A stretch of 64,000 nt of DNA, from NCBI GenBank assembly GCA_039583875.1, contig CM077160.1:109197530-109261529 (forward strand). Direction: 5' to 3'. The position numbers and the translations under genes are program-made. A model generated the notes under the pieces. It made no database searches. It saw only the letters and a list, made by a program, of their open reading frames with translations, and was not told the DNA's origin. This DNA is from Platanthera guangdongensis. Its lineage: Eukaryota > Streptophyta > Magnoliopsida > Asparagales > Orchidaceae. Positions 1 to 10,061 of the stretch are shown one piece after another. The stretch's first letter is position 1; every line of letters starts with the position of its first letter.

Positions 1-325
1 TTGTCACGGCTGTTCGCGTGGTTTCTTTCTCCTCTTGGTGGCTGCCCTTTGTGTGTGCGACATATCTCTTCTTTTTCTCCGCGTCCTATTTTTGCGGTTG
101 CTCTACCTCCTCTCTCACCGAAGTCTCTCTTTATTCGTGCGGCCAGTTTCAATTTGTGCGGGTTCTTCTCTGTTCGCACGACCTGTTTGACTTTCTCGCG
201 AACTCCTCCCAGTTCGCGCGGTCTTCTCTCTCTCCTGTTCGCGCGGTTTTATCTCTAGCCATGCGACTTCTTTCCCTCTGCTTTGCTCTCTTCTTGCTGC
301 GGCCATACTAGCCGCACACCCTGCT
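1..325 (+). other. Copia-1 untranslated leader-like sequence
   Basis: Pyrimidine-rich sequence with recurring GCGCGG, GCGGTC and TTCGCG motifs. It resembles in style the leaders of the two other copia elements in the window (43445-44199 and 48276-49274). Open frames here have no recognisable domain and are read as leader rather than coding. Confidence 0.5.
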
Positions 326-555
326 TGCTGGTCGCACATAGAAGTGAAAAACACTGAGGATTGCCTGTCATATGATTTGTAACACCAGAGTCAATCATCT
401 ATCTGCCGTGAGTAATAACGTGGGCACTACCAGAAGATGTGACCACCGAGGCGGATTGTGTGGAGGAGGTGGAGGCCACAGAAGAGAGACCGCGCGAGCA
501 ACCAGGAGACCGCGCAAGAACAGCAGGAAGCGACTACGGTGTTTCGTCACATTCA
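326..555 (-). pseudogene. inverted copia leader/protease fragment
   Basis: Read on the minus strand, positions about 345-398 encode MIDSGVTNHMTGNPQCFS, which matches the aspartic protease start of copia polyproteins (usual form W-I-I-D-S-G-A-T-x-H-M-T). The codon before M-I-D-S-G is TAG, one transition from the TGG (Trp) usual there. Further upstream on the same strand (about 430-540) is leader-like text with GCGCGGTCTC motifs. The fragment opposes the integrase just downstream, so it is either an internal inversion or a piece of a second copia copy. Confidence 0.6.
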
Positions 556-570
556 CTCCTACTTCTTGTT

Positions 571-1461
571 CTTTTCAGGATCCGGACTGTCAACGGACGA
601 TTGCTACTGGGACTGAGAGCGGCGGCCTCTATTTCCTCGACAACGTTTCTGCTCTATCTGTCTTCTCCTCCTCCTCTACAGATCTTCTCCAATGGCATCT
701 TTGCCTTGGTCATGCTCTTCCTCGGCTTCTTCGCCAGTTTCTAACCCACCTCCCTCCACATCATCCACCTCTCAACTGTGATGCATGTCAGCTTGGCAAG
801 CATCATCGCTCCTCCTTCCCACCAACGCAAAGTCGCGTCTCTTCCCGTCCATTCGATCTCGTTCACTCTGACGTATGGGGTCCTACTCCTACCCTCACCA
901 TCGGTCAGGGTAGTTCATATTTTGTCACATTTATTGATGACTTCTCTAGGTGTACGTGGGTGTATCTTTTAAAGGATCGCTCCGAACTATTCTCTGTCTG
1001 GATATCATTTTGTTATATGATTAAGACTCAATTTGATACCTCTATTAAACTCCTTCATTTTGACAATGCTAAGGAATATCTTAGCCATGATTTATCCTCT
1101 TTCTGTATGCAACATGATGTTATTCATCAAACTAGTTGTGTCTACACCTCACAGCAAAATGGTGTGGCGGAATGCAAAAACCGTCACCTCCTCGATGTCG
1201 CTCGCACTCTGATGACCCACATGCACGTTCCTCGCTCCTATTGGGGCTATGCTGTCCTCCGCTCCTGCTATCTCATCAATTGCATTCCCTCCACAGTTCT
1301 TAACGGTGCCACCCCATTCTCCATTCTTTATCCGAACCAGAATTCGTTTCCTCTTACTCTGTGCATCTTTGGGTGCACCGCCTTTGTGCACTCTCCCGCT
1401 GCCACCTGTGGTAAACTCTCACCACAGGCCACTAAATGTGTCTTTCTGGGGGTACTCTACC
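571..1461 (+). pseudogene. Copia-1 GAG-pre-integrase and integrase, interrupted
   Basis: From about 576 the frame reads as copia pol: a GAG-pre-integrase zinc-binding region (LLQWHLCLGHALPRLL, then NCDACQLGKHHRSSF) followed by the integrase core. The catalytic acidic residues appear as D in HSDVWGP, D in HFDNAKEYLS and E in NGVAECKNRHLL, consistent with the DDE triad. The usual E-R-K-N is E-C-K-N here. The family inserts element cDNA into host DNA. The frame ends near 1452 because of an extra G, and a nested element follows immediately; the remaining polyprotein resumes at 4561. Confidence 0.85.
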
Positions 1462-1499
1462 TGTAACAGCTCAAAGTGCAGAAACAGGCATTTTTGGGT

Positions 1500-1789
1500 G
1501 ACACGGCCTGGGACACGGGCGTGTCCCAGGGCGTGTCAGTTGACACGGCCTGCGATACGGGCGTGTCGCAGGGCGTGTCGAGGTTGTGTCGACGATCGGC
1601 TTTTGTCTCGACGATCTTTCTCTCGACGATGCGTCGAGAGGAGGCACACGGCCCAGGACACGGGCGTGTCCAAGGCCGTGTCGTATGCTCGACGATTTTG
1701 TCTCGACGATCGTCGAGTGTCGAGACGTGAGTGTCGAGTGTCGAGAGATTGAACACGGCCTGTGACACGGGCGTGTCACAGGGCGTGTC
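1500..1789. repeat. array of ACACGGGCGTGT palindromic modules (left cluster)
   Basis: Modules of about 38 bp at 1500-1537, 1542-1579, 1645-1682 and 1752-1789 share the core ACACGGGCGTGT flanked by arms that pair with each other (for example CCTGGG with CCCAGG). The changing arm base stays complementary between modules. Further modules lie at 2398-2434, 2501-2538 and 2857-2898. Palindromic CGACGATCGTCG motifs lie between them near 1690-1715. Confidence 0.8.
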
Positions 1790-1812
1790 AAATTAGGCGA
1801 CGAACTCTGCGA
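1691..1812 (+). repeat. direct repeat copy 1, about 115 bp (copy 2 at 2343-2454)
   Basis: This stretch, containing the CGACGATCGTCGAG motif and the module at 1752-1789, recurs almost unchanged at 2343-2454. The two copies bracket the integrase fragment, so the fragment sits between short direct repeats. Confidence 0.8.
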
Positions 1813-1825
1813 CTCAACCATACGG

Positions 1826-2326
1826 ACGATTCGAGAGAGATTGCTTATTGCTCAAGATCGACAAGCAAAGTACTACAACGCCAAGCACCGGAACGTAGAA
1901 TTTGTGGTTGGCGATTGAGTCTACTTGAAGATCAAGCCATTCAAAGGTGTCTCCAGGATTCGACGATTGAAAAAGTTGAGTCCCAGATATTTGGATCCGT
2001 TTGAAGTGGTTGAGCGAGTTGGCGAAGCGGCTTATCGGCTAGCTCTGTCGGCGGACTTGGGTGGGTTACATGATGTCTTTCACATCTCGGTGCTTCGGAA
2101 GGCCGTGAAAGATCCAACTCAAGTGATCGCGGATGATCGTGTGCCGGTGGAGTACGGGCTAACAACGAAAGTTAGACCCATTCAGATCGAAGATCGAGCC
2201 GAAAAACAGTTGCGGAACAAGACGGTCGGTATGGTAAAAGTCCGGTGGGACAACTGCGGCCGTGAAGAACTGACATTGGAGCGCGAGCAGACCATGCGAG
2301 AAGAGTTTCCTGAGCTGTTTTTGTAA
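1826..2326 (+). pseudogene. Ty3/gypsy integrase C-terminal fragment
   Basis: The frame gives an integrase C-terminal region: TIRERLLIAQDRQAKYYNAK, then V-Y-L-K-I-K-P, LSPRYLDPFEVVERVGEAAY, then LHDVFHISVLRKAV and an R-W-D tail ending in TMREEFPELFL and a stop. This is the part of gypsy integrase after the catalytic core, with the usual H-D-V-F-H-x-S-x-L-R-K block. An in-frame TGA lies at 1916-1918 between G-D and V-Y-L-K. No upstream gag, RT or integrase core is present in this insert. Confidence 0.85.
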
Positions 2327-2342
2327 TCTGTAGCGAGAATGT

Positions 2343-2454
2343 TGTGTCTCGACGATCGTCAAGTGTCGAGACGTGAGTGTCGAGTGTCGAGAGATTGAAC
2401 ACGGCCTGTGACACGGGCGTGTCACAGGGCGTGTCAAATTAGGCGACGAACTCT
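2343..2454 (+). repeat. direct repeat copy 2 (see 1691-1812)
   Basis: Near-identical copy of 1691-1812, starting 14 bp after the stop codon of the integrase fragment. Confidence 0.8.
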
Positions 2455-3474
2455 GCCCGCCGAAGGATTTCAACAGGGCGTGTCTTTGTGCCGTGTCTGG
2501 GCACACGGCCTGGGACACGGGCGTGTCACAGGCCGTGTGAAGTCTCGGGATGATTTGGGATTTTTTGGTATCGGTCGTCTTGGTCGTTCCCTCTCGAAGT
2601 CGTGGTCGACTTCTTTTGTGTGGTGGCGAGCACGTGTTTGTGCACACCAAGTCTACGAATGAACTCCTGAATGTCCATGATAGGAATGCATATTTGTGTG
2701 TTTGAGGAACCTGCGTGTTCTTCTTTTGTGTTGCTTGCTTGGGTACGACCGCTAATGTGTGTGTCTTGTCCACCTTTAGGTGACACGAAGTGGAGCTGGG
2801 CCGTCTGAGCCCCAGCGTTCTGATGAAAGTACGGCACTAGCCGCGGTGCCTATGAGGCACACGGCCTGGCACACGGCCGTGTTCGAGGCCGTGTCGGGTC
2901 AAAATATGTGTTTTTGGCAGAATCGTGGCCGTCCATTCCTTCAGTCTAGATCCAAGGGCTGAAGCTTCTTCTTCTTTTTCCTTAAGGGCCGAAATCAGAG
3001 AAAGACTTCTCATTTCTTTGGCCTTGAACTTTCTTCAAGTGAAGAGAGAAAGAGAGAGAGAAAGGAGGAGGAAGAAGGAAAGGGGGCTGTTGTTGGTGGT
3101 GCTGCGGTTTACCGACGAGAGATCCGAAGCCAGCGTTGCGGAGGTAACGATCTTGCGAGTCTTGCAAGCAAGCTTGGAGGCCATGGCACCGAAGCGGTCG
3201 TCAAGGGTAACGACTTTTCTTCCTAGACATGTGAAGGCTTCCTTTTTGGCATATTTTGTGATTTCCCCCACCAAGAGGTGGCTGGTTTTGGAAATCTTTG
3301 GGTGGATGCTTGAAATCCCCTTTATTAGCATATAGATCTGGAAATGGAGTACGGAATAGGCATGCTGTGTGAAGCCCATCTGGACAGGTTGGTCTGGATT
3401 GGTGATGTTGCATATGAACCGGAGAAGACTCCGTGATAAACGTGTAGTGTAAGGAGTCTATGGGTTATGCCTGC
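2455..3474. other. non-coding body of the nested element
   Basis: No protein family recognised. It contains palindromic modules (2501-2538, 2857-2898) and a purine-rich GAGAGAGA tract near 3040-3085. A roughly 95-bp stretch from about 2470 to 2565 recurs at about 4196-4291. This is consistent with LTR sequence. Confidence 0.5.
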
Positions 3475-3750
3475 GAAAAGGAGTAGCAGGAAGTACTGGG
3501 GTGGTAGCCCAGGAAAATAGCCATGTGATGGTTTTGGGTCCAACCTGTGATTGAGGCACGGGAAGTACTGGTGGAACCAAGAAAGGCCCTTTTGGGGATG
3601 CTTGATGTCGTAGGGTGTCCACATGTGAAGCGAGTAATAGGAAGTACTGGCATGTGAGCTAGGAAAGACCCCTGACATTTGTGCTTGTGCGGTGTCCACC
3701 TGTGGAGAGAGTCACAAGAAGTACTGGTGTGCCCAGGAAAGACCCGTTGT
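3475..3750. repeat. degenerate ~75-bp tandem repeat (AGTACTGG)
   Basis: The motif GAAGTACTGG followed by an A-GGAAA-type tail recurs near 3492, 3563, 3642 and 3719, a spacing of 71-79 bp. Each unit also carries a version of CACATGTG/CACCTGTG and GGTGTCCAC. Four diverged units are visible. Confidence 0.7.
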
Positions 3751-4195
3751 TGCTGTGAGGAAATGGGTATAGAGAAATACCCAGGCTTGAATGCCAAGAA
3801 TAGGATTGGTGAGACCGACCCGCGCCTTTGATATAGCCATGAGTACGCTGTACTCGGAGAAGGCAAGGCGATTTGAGCAACAGGGGGTGGAGGATCCGAC
3901 CTGCGCTATGTCCGTCTGACGTGAGACCAAAAAGTGCGGTCTGTTGGAGCGCATAGCAAGAGTCTTCGGCCTGCGCGCCATGACACAATGGGGGGCTACG
4001 GGCCATCCCGGTGTAGGAAGACTAACTCTGGCTGCACGCCATGGAGGAAATGCTCAAGAGATTTACCGTTGGGTGATATAACCCTGATACGGTGGTGGGC
4101 AAGAGGTTGCCAGAACACCAAGAATGTGCCCTGAGTGCACGGACCGTTGGGCCGGGCGGCGAACGGTTGTGATGGCTTGTGTGCGTGAAAGCAGT
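3751..4195. other. non-coding part of nested element
   Basis: Continuous with the flanking nested-element DNA. No ORF with recognisable domains, no LTR boundary and no RNA gene seen. Confidence 0.4.
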
Positions 4196-4379
4196 CAACA
4201 GGGCGTGTCTTTGTACCGTGTCTGGGCACACGGCCTGGGACACGGGCGTGTCACAGGCCGTGTGAAGTCTCGGGATGATTTGGGATTTTTTCACCCAGGT
4301 ACACGGCCACAGACACGGGCGTGTCTGAAGGCATGTTGGGGACACGACCCATGACACGGGCGTGTCCCATGGGCGTGTC
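4196..4379. repeat. palindromic modules (right cluster)
   Basis: Modules at 4226-4264, 4301-4335 and 4341-4379 use the same ACACGGGCGTGT core as the left cluster. Arms include a CACAGA/TCTG version and a CCATG/CCCATGG version with a two-base bulge. Positions 4196-4291 are a near copy of about 2470-2565. Confidence 0.75.
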
Positions 4380-4560
4380 ACTGGTTTGGATCATGAGGAG
4401 TTCAAGTTGTAGTCTATGCTTCCGCTAGAATGCTTTGTGTTAGGTGCGATGCGCGACTCTGGTATCACCTTGTACCTTCACCGACTGTTTTGTGATATAT
4501 CCTGTGGGGCCCCGGCCGGACCTTCTAGAATATAGCATATGAACGGATGGGGTTGTTACA

Positions 4561-5959
4561 CTACCACTCAGAAAGGTTATTGTTGCTTTGACACTGTTAC
4601 CCGCAAACAGTTCATCTCTGTAGATGTCACCTTCTTTGAAAATGCATCTTACTTCTCTCTTGTTTCCTCCTCTGCTCATGATGATCCTACTTCTCATATC
4701 AACCCATCTATTCCCTCTACACCTACTGACATTCCGCCACCTCCACCATCTCCACCATCTCCTCCGCCATGTCCACCTCCCGCGATATCTCCCACCTCTC
4801 TGCTGTCGTCTCCTTATACTCCCGGGCCAGCTCTCTCCACCACGGATGCTCCGGATACTAAGGAACCCGCTAACCTAGATCTCCACATTGCTCTTCGTAA
4901 AGGGGTTCGGGCATGTACCCAACACCCGCTTACTACTGTTGTTTCCTATGATCGTCTTACCCCTTCTCGCAGAGCTTTTGCACTGGCTATCTCGGCCAAT
5001 GCCACCCCCGTTCCTACCAGGAGGCCCTTACTATTCCTCATTGGAAGGCTGCCATGGATGAGGAGATTTCTACTCTCATTGAACGGGGTACATGGACCCT
5101 CTGTCCTCCTCCCTTCGGCACAGATGTCGTTGGCTGCCGCTGGGTCTTTGTTGTCAAATTCCATCCTGATGGCAGCGTGGATCGCTATAAGGCCCGCCTG
5201 GTGGCCAAAGGCTTCACTCAGACCTATGGTGTTGATTACTTTGACACCTTCTCTCTCGTTGCTCATCTCAATACCATTCGGCTCCTTCTCTCTATCACTG
5301 TCAACTGGGATTGGCCCATTTCGCAGCTGGATGTTAAGAATGTTTTTCTCTATGGTGATCTACAGGAATATGTTTACATGAAGCAACCTCCTGGGTATGT
5401 TGCTCATGGGGAGACACGAGTATGCCGGCTAAAGAAGGCTATCTATGGCCTCAAGCAGAGCCCTCGTGCCTGGTTTGACAAGTTTAGCGGCATTATTGTG
5501 GCCATTGGTTTTGCAAGAAGTTCAGCTGATCACTCCTTGTTCGTTCAGAAAACCGCCTCTGGTCTGGTAGTTCTTGCGGTTTATGTTGATGACATTATTC
5601 TTACTGGCGATGACCAGGATGGGGTAACTCTGACAAAGAAACACCTCCGTCAACACCTGGTCACAAAGGATATGGGATCCCCGAAATACTTTCTGGGGAT
5701 TGAAATCTCTAGGAAGCCCAACTCCATGGTCCTTTCCCAACGAAAGTATGCTCTTGATCTTCTAAAGGAGGTAGGAATGACTGGTGCTAAACCTGTCAGT
5801 TGTCCCATGGCCGCTGGAGAAGACAAAACTTGGACAGATGACTCTCCTCTTCTATCCGATCTTACACGGTACCAGCATCTGGTTGGCAAACCCATTTATC
5901 TCACGGTAACCAGACCCGACATCTCTTATGTTGCTGGCAAGGTGAGCCAGTTCATGTAA
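4561..5959 (+). pseudogene. Copia-1 integrase tail and reverse transcriptase
   Basis: After the nested element the polyprotein resumes (TTQKGYCCFDTVTRKQF), passes a proline-rich linker and enters the RT domain. RT landmarks are [78 protein letters not shown] and an intact Y-V-D-D box (AVYVDDIILTGDD, about 5578-5610). A frameshift near 5020 separates the linker from RT, and TAA at 5957-5959 replaces a glutamine codon (QFM-stop-APM). Confidence 0.9.
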
Positions 5960-5965
5960 GCTCCT

Positions 5966-6538
5966 ATGGAGTGTCATATACAATGTGTCATGAGGATATT
6001 GGAGTATATTAAAGCAGCACCAGGGAAAGGACTCCTTTTTCAGAAGAATGGTCACTTGAGGGTTGAAGTGTACTCAGATTCGAGCTATGCTGATGACAAA
6101 GGTGTCTGCAAGTTAACATCAGGTTTCTACACATTTTTTGGAGGCAATCTTGAGAGTTGGAAGAGCAAGAAACAGTCTGTGGTCTCTAGGTCTAGTGCAG
6201 AAGCGGAATATCGCAGTATGGCGTCGACCACGTGTGAGTTGAAATGGTTATGGGCTCTCATGCTTGACTTAGGAGAGGTCTACAACTATCCTCTTCCTAT
6301 GTTCTGTGACGACAAGGCCGCGATATACATCTCCAAAAATCTGGTCTTTCATGAGAGAACAAAACACATAGAAGTCGACTGTCATTTTATTCGGGAAGAG
6401 ATCTTGAAAAAACAGATTTGTACTCCATTTGTCACTTCCGACAACGAGTTTGCGAACGTCTTCACCAAGCCGGTGTCTGCTTCCTTTTTCCACATTTGTG
6501 CCAAGCTGGGCATGATTGATATCTATGCTCCAGCTTGA
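5966..6538 (+). pseudogene. Copia-1 RNase H domain
   Basis: In the same frame as the RT, the sequence continues with ILEYIKAAPGKGLLFQ, YSDSSYADD, then [14 protein letters not shown] and FCDDKAAIYISKN, with [15 protein letters not shown]. This is the copia RNase H with its D, E and D acidic positions visible. It ends normally in DIYAPA-stop, a few bases before the polypurine tract. RNase H removes the RNA template during cDNA synthesis. Confidence 0.9.
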
Positions 6539-6545
6539 GGGGGAG
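6534..6545 (+). promoter_or_regulatory. Copia-1 polypurine tract
   Basis: CTTGAGGGGGAG immediately before the 3' LTR start TGTTGAAG. This is the expected primer for plus-strand cDNA synthesis. Confidence 0.8.
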
Positions 6546-6970
6546 TGTTGAAGTATGGAGGTTGGGCGGTCTGTTACTGTTCGGAGACCGGGCGGTCTGC
6601 TGGTTTATCTAGCTGGCCTGTCTGTCTGGCGGTTGCTGTTTGGTGTTCCAGCGGCCTGGCATCTTGTCTCAGACAACTTGGAGACCGGGCGGTCTAGCGG
6701 TCTCCTGTGGCGGCTTGCTCTCTGTGGCGCTTATTCTCTCATGTTATTGTCAGGCAATTAGCCGGCTTGTCTAACCGCACGACCTGTTCAGTTTGTCTTT
6801 TTGTAAAGCCGCATATACTTGTAAATTTTTAGTCCCACATTGCTTAATTATAATCTCTCTCATCTCCTTCATTCTATAAAAGGGAGGTTATACCATTGTA
6901 ATTGATACCTTTTTGAATAATAAAAATTTTGTTACTCCAAATTTCCGGTCTACTTGTTTCTGTTCGCACA
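6546..6970 (+). repeat. Copia-1 3' LTR
   Basis: Begins TGTTGAAGTATGG after the polypurine tract and appears to end TGTTCGCACA (TG...CA). Inside are GGGCGGTCTG motifs, a TATA-like TCTATAAAAGG near 6873-6884 and AATAATAAAAAT near 6915, which could be a polyadenylation signal. The 5' LTR is outside the window, so the right boundary cannot be checked by LTR comparison. Confidence 0.7.
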
Positions 6971-6989
6971 AATAAAATATATAATTTTA

Positions 6990-8118
6990 CCCATCCTAAG
7001 GATAGAAGAGTTTCAGGTCACCGCGATGTGGTCGATGGACACCCCTTCCATATTTTGGAGGTGGTGGCCTCCCGACTCTAGGGTATTTTCAACAATGTTG
7101 GGACCCTCTCAATTAGGATTGAGTTTTCCCACGACCGCTGACCTTCCAGCGGCATCGACCTTCTTCAAGACCAGATCTTCTTCTTTGAATTGCTTTATTC
7201 TGACAAGCTTATCGAAGTACTAGGTCATCCGCCGTTTTATATCCTCTTGTCTAATGGCAGCTATGTCTCAAAGCTCTTCCACCATATCCAGCGAGAGTTG
7301 TAGCTCCCCTTCATTTTCTTCACTCCATTCCTCATCTTTGCCACTGGCGGCTGTGATTCGCGGCTACCGAACCTCAAATTCTACGGGCAGGACCGCCACA
7401 GACCCATGTAAAAGCTTGAAGGGGGTTTCTCTGGTGGCCGTGTTGGGGGTCATCTGCAGAGCCCACAACACCGAGGGGAGTTGCTCCACCCAACTCCCCG
7501 GCAAGTACTCTACCTTCTTCTTAAGCAGGTTGACAATGATTTTGTTGGTCGCCTCCACTTGGCTGTTGCTTATTGGGTAGTGATGGAGGCAAACCTGAGG
7601 TCAATACCCAACTGGGTGCAGAAGCTGATGAATTCCATTATCCGTGACAATGGCTTGGGGTAAACTATGTCTGCAAATGATCTCCTCCCATACGAAATTC
7701 CTGATGATTTGGGAGGTCACCTTAGCCAATGCCTTGACCTCCAGCCACTTTGAGAAATAATCAATCATGATTAGAAGGAACCTCCTCTGCCCGCTTGTCG
7801 GGGCAAAAGGTCCAACCAATTTCATCCCCCAGATGGCGAAAGGTCATTGTGTCGTGATGCTTCGAAGCCTTTGGGATGATAGGAGTTGGAGGGGGCATAG
7901 AGCTTACATTTTTGGCACCTCCTTGCAAACTCTGACGCATCCTTCCTCAGGGATTGCCAAAAGTACCCCTGTATGACCACCCTTGCTTCCAAAGTCCTGC
8001 CTCCTGAATGACTGCCACATTCGCCCGAGTGAATTTCCTCCAGGATCCGCAGGATCTCCTCCTCTGCCACGCAATGCGCCAGGAGTTTACAATATCTTCC
8101 GATGCAACCCCCCTTCAT
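6990..8118 (-). pseudogene. Tat-like integrase, broken
   Basis: On the minus strand 8118-7822 reads as the N-terminal region (I-L-E-E-I-H-S-G-E-C-G-S-H, then CQKCKLYAPS), an H-H-C-C zinc finger. From 7825 to 7601 comes the core (MKLVGPFAPTSGQRRFLL, IDYFSKWLEVKAL, IVTDNG). From 7558 to 7364 comes LPSVLWALQMTPNTATRETP. Finally 7220-6990 gives EEDLVLKKVDAAG and S-A-V-V-G-K-L-N-P-N. Stops and frame changes separate these blocks, so no functional integrase is made. Confidence 0.85.
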
Positions 8119-8251
8119 GCATCAAGTAGTGAATCGACTTGTGCCTAAAGCCTTTTGCATCTTTGGTCCCCTCGTGAAGTTTTCCCGTAGTTTGGAAAGT
8201 TACAAAGGTATCCACCCATGAGGGCCGCCGATCCACTTCCATTAACTCTTC

Positions 8252-8770
8252 CTACGCGATTTCTGGGTGGAATAGCTCTGTCAAAGTTCCTCCACCCCGG
8301 GGCCTAAATTTAGCCAACCGATCAGCCGCTGTGCTCTCCTCCCTGGGGACATGCTGGATGGAGAATGTTTGGAACTCGTCGACGATCACCCTTACCTTGG
8401 ACAAGTACTTCATGAGGGTAGGCTTCCTAGCCTTATACTCACCCCTGATTTGTGATGCCACAACCAACGAGTCCGTGAACACTTCCACGTCATGTACCTC
8501 AAGCTCTTTGGCCAATCACAGCACTGCTATGACGGCCTCGTACTCTGCCTGATTGTTAGTGATGGGGAAGTGCAAGACCACTGCCTGTTCTATAATGACC
8601 CCTTGGGGGCTTACCAACACTACCCCTCCCTCTAGAGAATGCTTCCCCGAGGCTCCGTCAACCAACATCTTCCAAGCATCCTGCGGTGGTGGTTTCTCAC
8701 CTTTTACCTCAATGATGTAGTCGCCCAGGAAATCGACCACCACTTGTGCCTTGATGGAGAGTCGTGACAC
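8252..8770 (-). pseudogene. Tat-like archaeal-type RNase H
   Basis: Two blocks separated by one stop near 8516. The first reads WKMLVDGASGKHSLEGGVVL and ITNNQAEYEAVIAVL, the second LAKELEVHDVEVFTDSLVVA and HVPREESTAADRLAKF. The D in LVDGAS, the E in NQAEYEA and the D in FTDS are the usual catalytic acids. The stop sits where the family reads a residue between A-V-L and L-A-K. Confidence 0.85.
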
Positions 8771-9091
8771 AAAACTTATAATGAAAAGGCTTTGGAAAGT
8801 ACTTGCTTGGCTTCACAGAGGTAGCAGGTTTAATCTCATATATTTTGATGGATCCTTCAGTAAATATTTGAGTTTAATTTTTTCATTGACTGAAATGAAT
8901 ATTCTTTGAGTTAAAATTGTAATCTATTAGGTATTTTTTGTAATATCAGGGATTAAAAAGTAATCTCTAATTTTTTTTTGTATCTGAAATAGAAATGAAA
9001 TCTCTCAGCTACTTACATATGTAATATAATATGCATGTATATTTTAATAGTTAGCGTAAATATTTCCTAAAAAATGGCTAAGGAAGAAATT
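8771..9091. other. AT-rich spacer without recognised feature
   Basis: Short non-coding stretch between the gypsy fragment and the CACTA-like insertion. I see no ORF, RNA gene or repeat boundary. Confidence 0.4.
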
Positions 9092-9599
9092 TTAAAAGCC
9101 ACGCGCACTACAAGAAAATTCCCATTTAGCAAGGTAAATTAGAAAGGCTTGATAATCCTTCCTAATTAGCATCAAATTTAGTTAGGAAAATACTTTTTTA
9201 TTTCACCTACAAAAATAACAAGGAATTTTCTTTGTTGCAAAATTAGCAACAAAATTTTTTGTTGCAAAATTTTCTTTGCTAAAATATCAACGAATTTTTT
9301 TGTAGCAAAATTTTTGTTGCAAAATAACAACAAATTATTTTGTTGCAAAATATTTATAGAGATAAAAAAAAATTGAAAAAAATTATCTCTCTTTTGCTTC
9401 GTTTGATTCCGTGGGAGAAGACGAATGTGTGAAAACACCTCCGCCGTTCAGAGCTGGAGGGAGAGGTAGGGATTCTAAACTCAGAGTTTTTGATCCGTTC
9501 CTCTAGCGCGACGGGAGCACGCACCGCCCGTTTATTTTTCAGTGTTGCAGGTGTGAAAACGCCTCCCATAATGAAGTCTTAATTAAAAATAGAATTTTT

Positions 9600-9990
9600 A
9601 ATTTCCTTAATCTCTGTTATAAAATAATTTTTTTTGTTTATATGTATTTTATAAATTATCTATATACATATATATATTATATAAATATATATTATGAAAT
9701 AATCATATATTTACATAAATTATATAAATATATATATATATATGCATATTTAAATAAATAATTATATATATACGTGAATATCTAAATAATTATATATATA
9801 CATATATTAAAATATTATATAGATAACTATATATATATATATATATACAATTATATGTATACATAAATTTAAATATTATATAGATAACTATATATATACA
9901 TTTATATTTTTTTCGTATAATTTTATAAATTATATGAACTTTTTTTATATGTGTATATATATATATTAACGCATTCTTAAAACATATTAA
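9600..9990. repeat. AT-rich low-complexity tract
   Basis: Almost pure A/T with many TATATA and ATATAT runs, including imperfect repeats of a TTATATAGATAACTATATATA unit. Probably microsatellite-derived. Confidence 0.8.
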
Positions 9991-10029
9991 TTAGTTGAAT
10001 GAGTTGGTTATGTATAATTTATTATATAT

Positions 10030-10061
10030 GGAAGGTTGAGGGTTCGATTCCTCAACCAACA
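10030..10061 (+). other. tRNA-like T-arm hairpin
   Basis: Contains GGTTCGATTCC, a perfect match to the tRNA T-loop / pol III B-box, within a GGTTGAGG...CCTCAACC 8-bp stem. An A-box-like TGAATGAGTTGG lies about 35 bp upstream. No acceptor stem closes it, so this is at most a decayed tRNA-derived piece. Confidence 0.35.

Larger units (their letters stand above)
1462..4560 (+). mobile_element. nested LTR-type insertion with 5-bp TSD
   Basis: The insert begins TGTAACAGCTC and ends GGTTGTTACA, giving TG...CA ends with a TGTAACA/TGTTACA inverted repeat. It is flanked by a perfect 5-bp duplication CTACC (1457-1461 and 4561-4565) inside the Copia-1 integrase gene. Removing it rejoins Copia-1 as ...YST-TQKGYCCF apart from the extra G. 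The only coding remnant is a Ty3/gypsy integrase C-terminus at 1826-2326. It may be a large solo LTR that captured pol, or a heavily rearranged element; I found no clean pair of LTRs. Confidence 0.75.
1..6970 (+). mobile_element. Copia-1: decayed Ty1/copia retrotransposon, 5' end outside window
   Basis: Order on the + strand: GC-rich leader, GAG-pre-integrase plus integrase, reverse transcriptase, RNase H, polypurine tract and 3' LTR, which is the copia order with integrase before RT. The 5' LTR, gag and a correctly oriented protease are not seen; a protease-like piece lies inverted near 345-415. The integrase region is split by a 3.1-kb nested element. A one-base G insertion near 1446-1452, a frameshift near 5020 and a stop at 5957 show that it is dead. 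Lineage within copia was not resolved. Confidence 0.85.
6985..8770 (-). mobile_element. Ty3/gypsy (Tat-like) pol fragment
   Basis: Reading right to left, the order is an RNase H of the second (archaeal-like) type, integrase zinc finger, integrase core, integrase C-terminus. The extra RNase H next to integrase is typical of the Tat group of plant gypsy elements. LTRs, gag, protease and RT are missing. The fragment starts abruptly near 8770 and ends next to the Copia-1 3' LTR. Confidence 0.8.
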
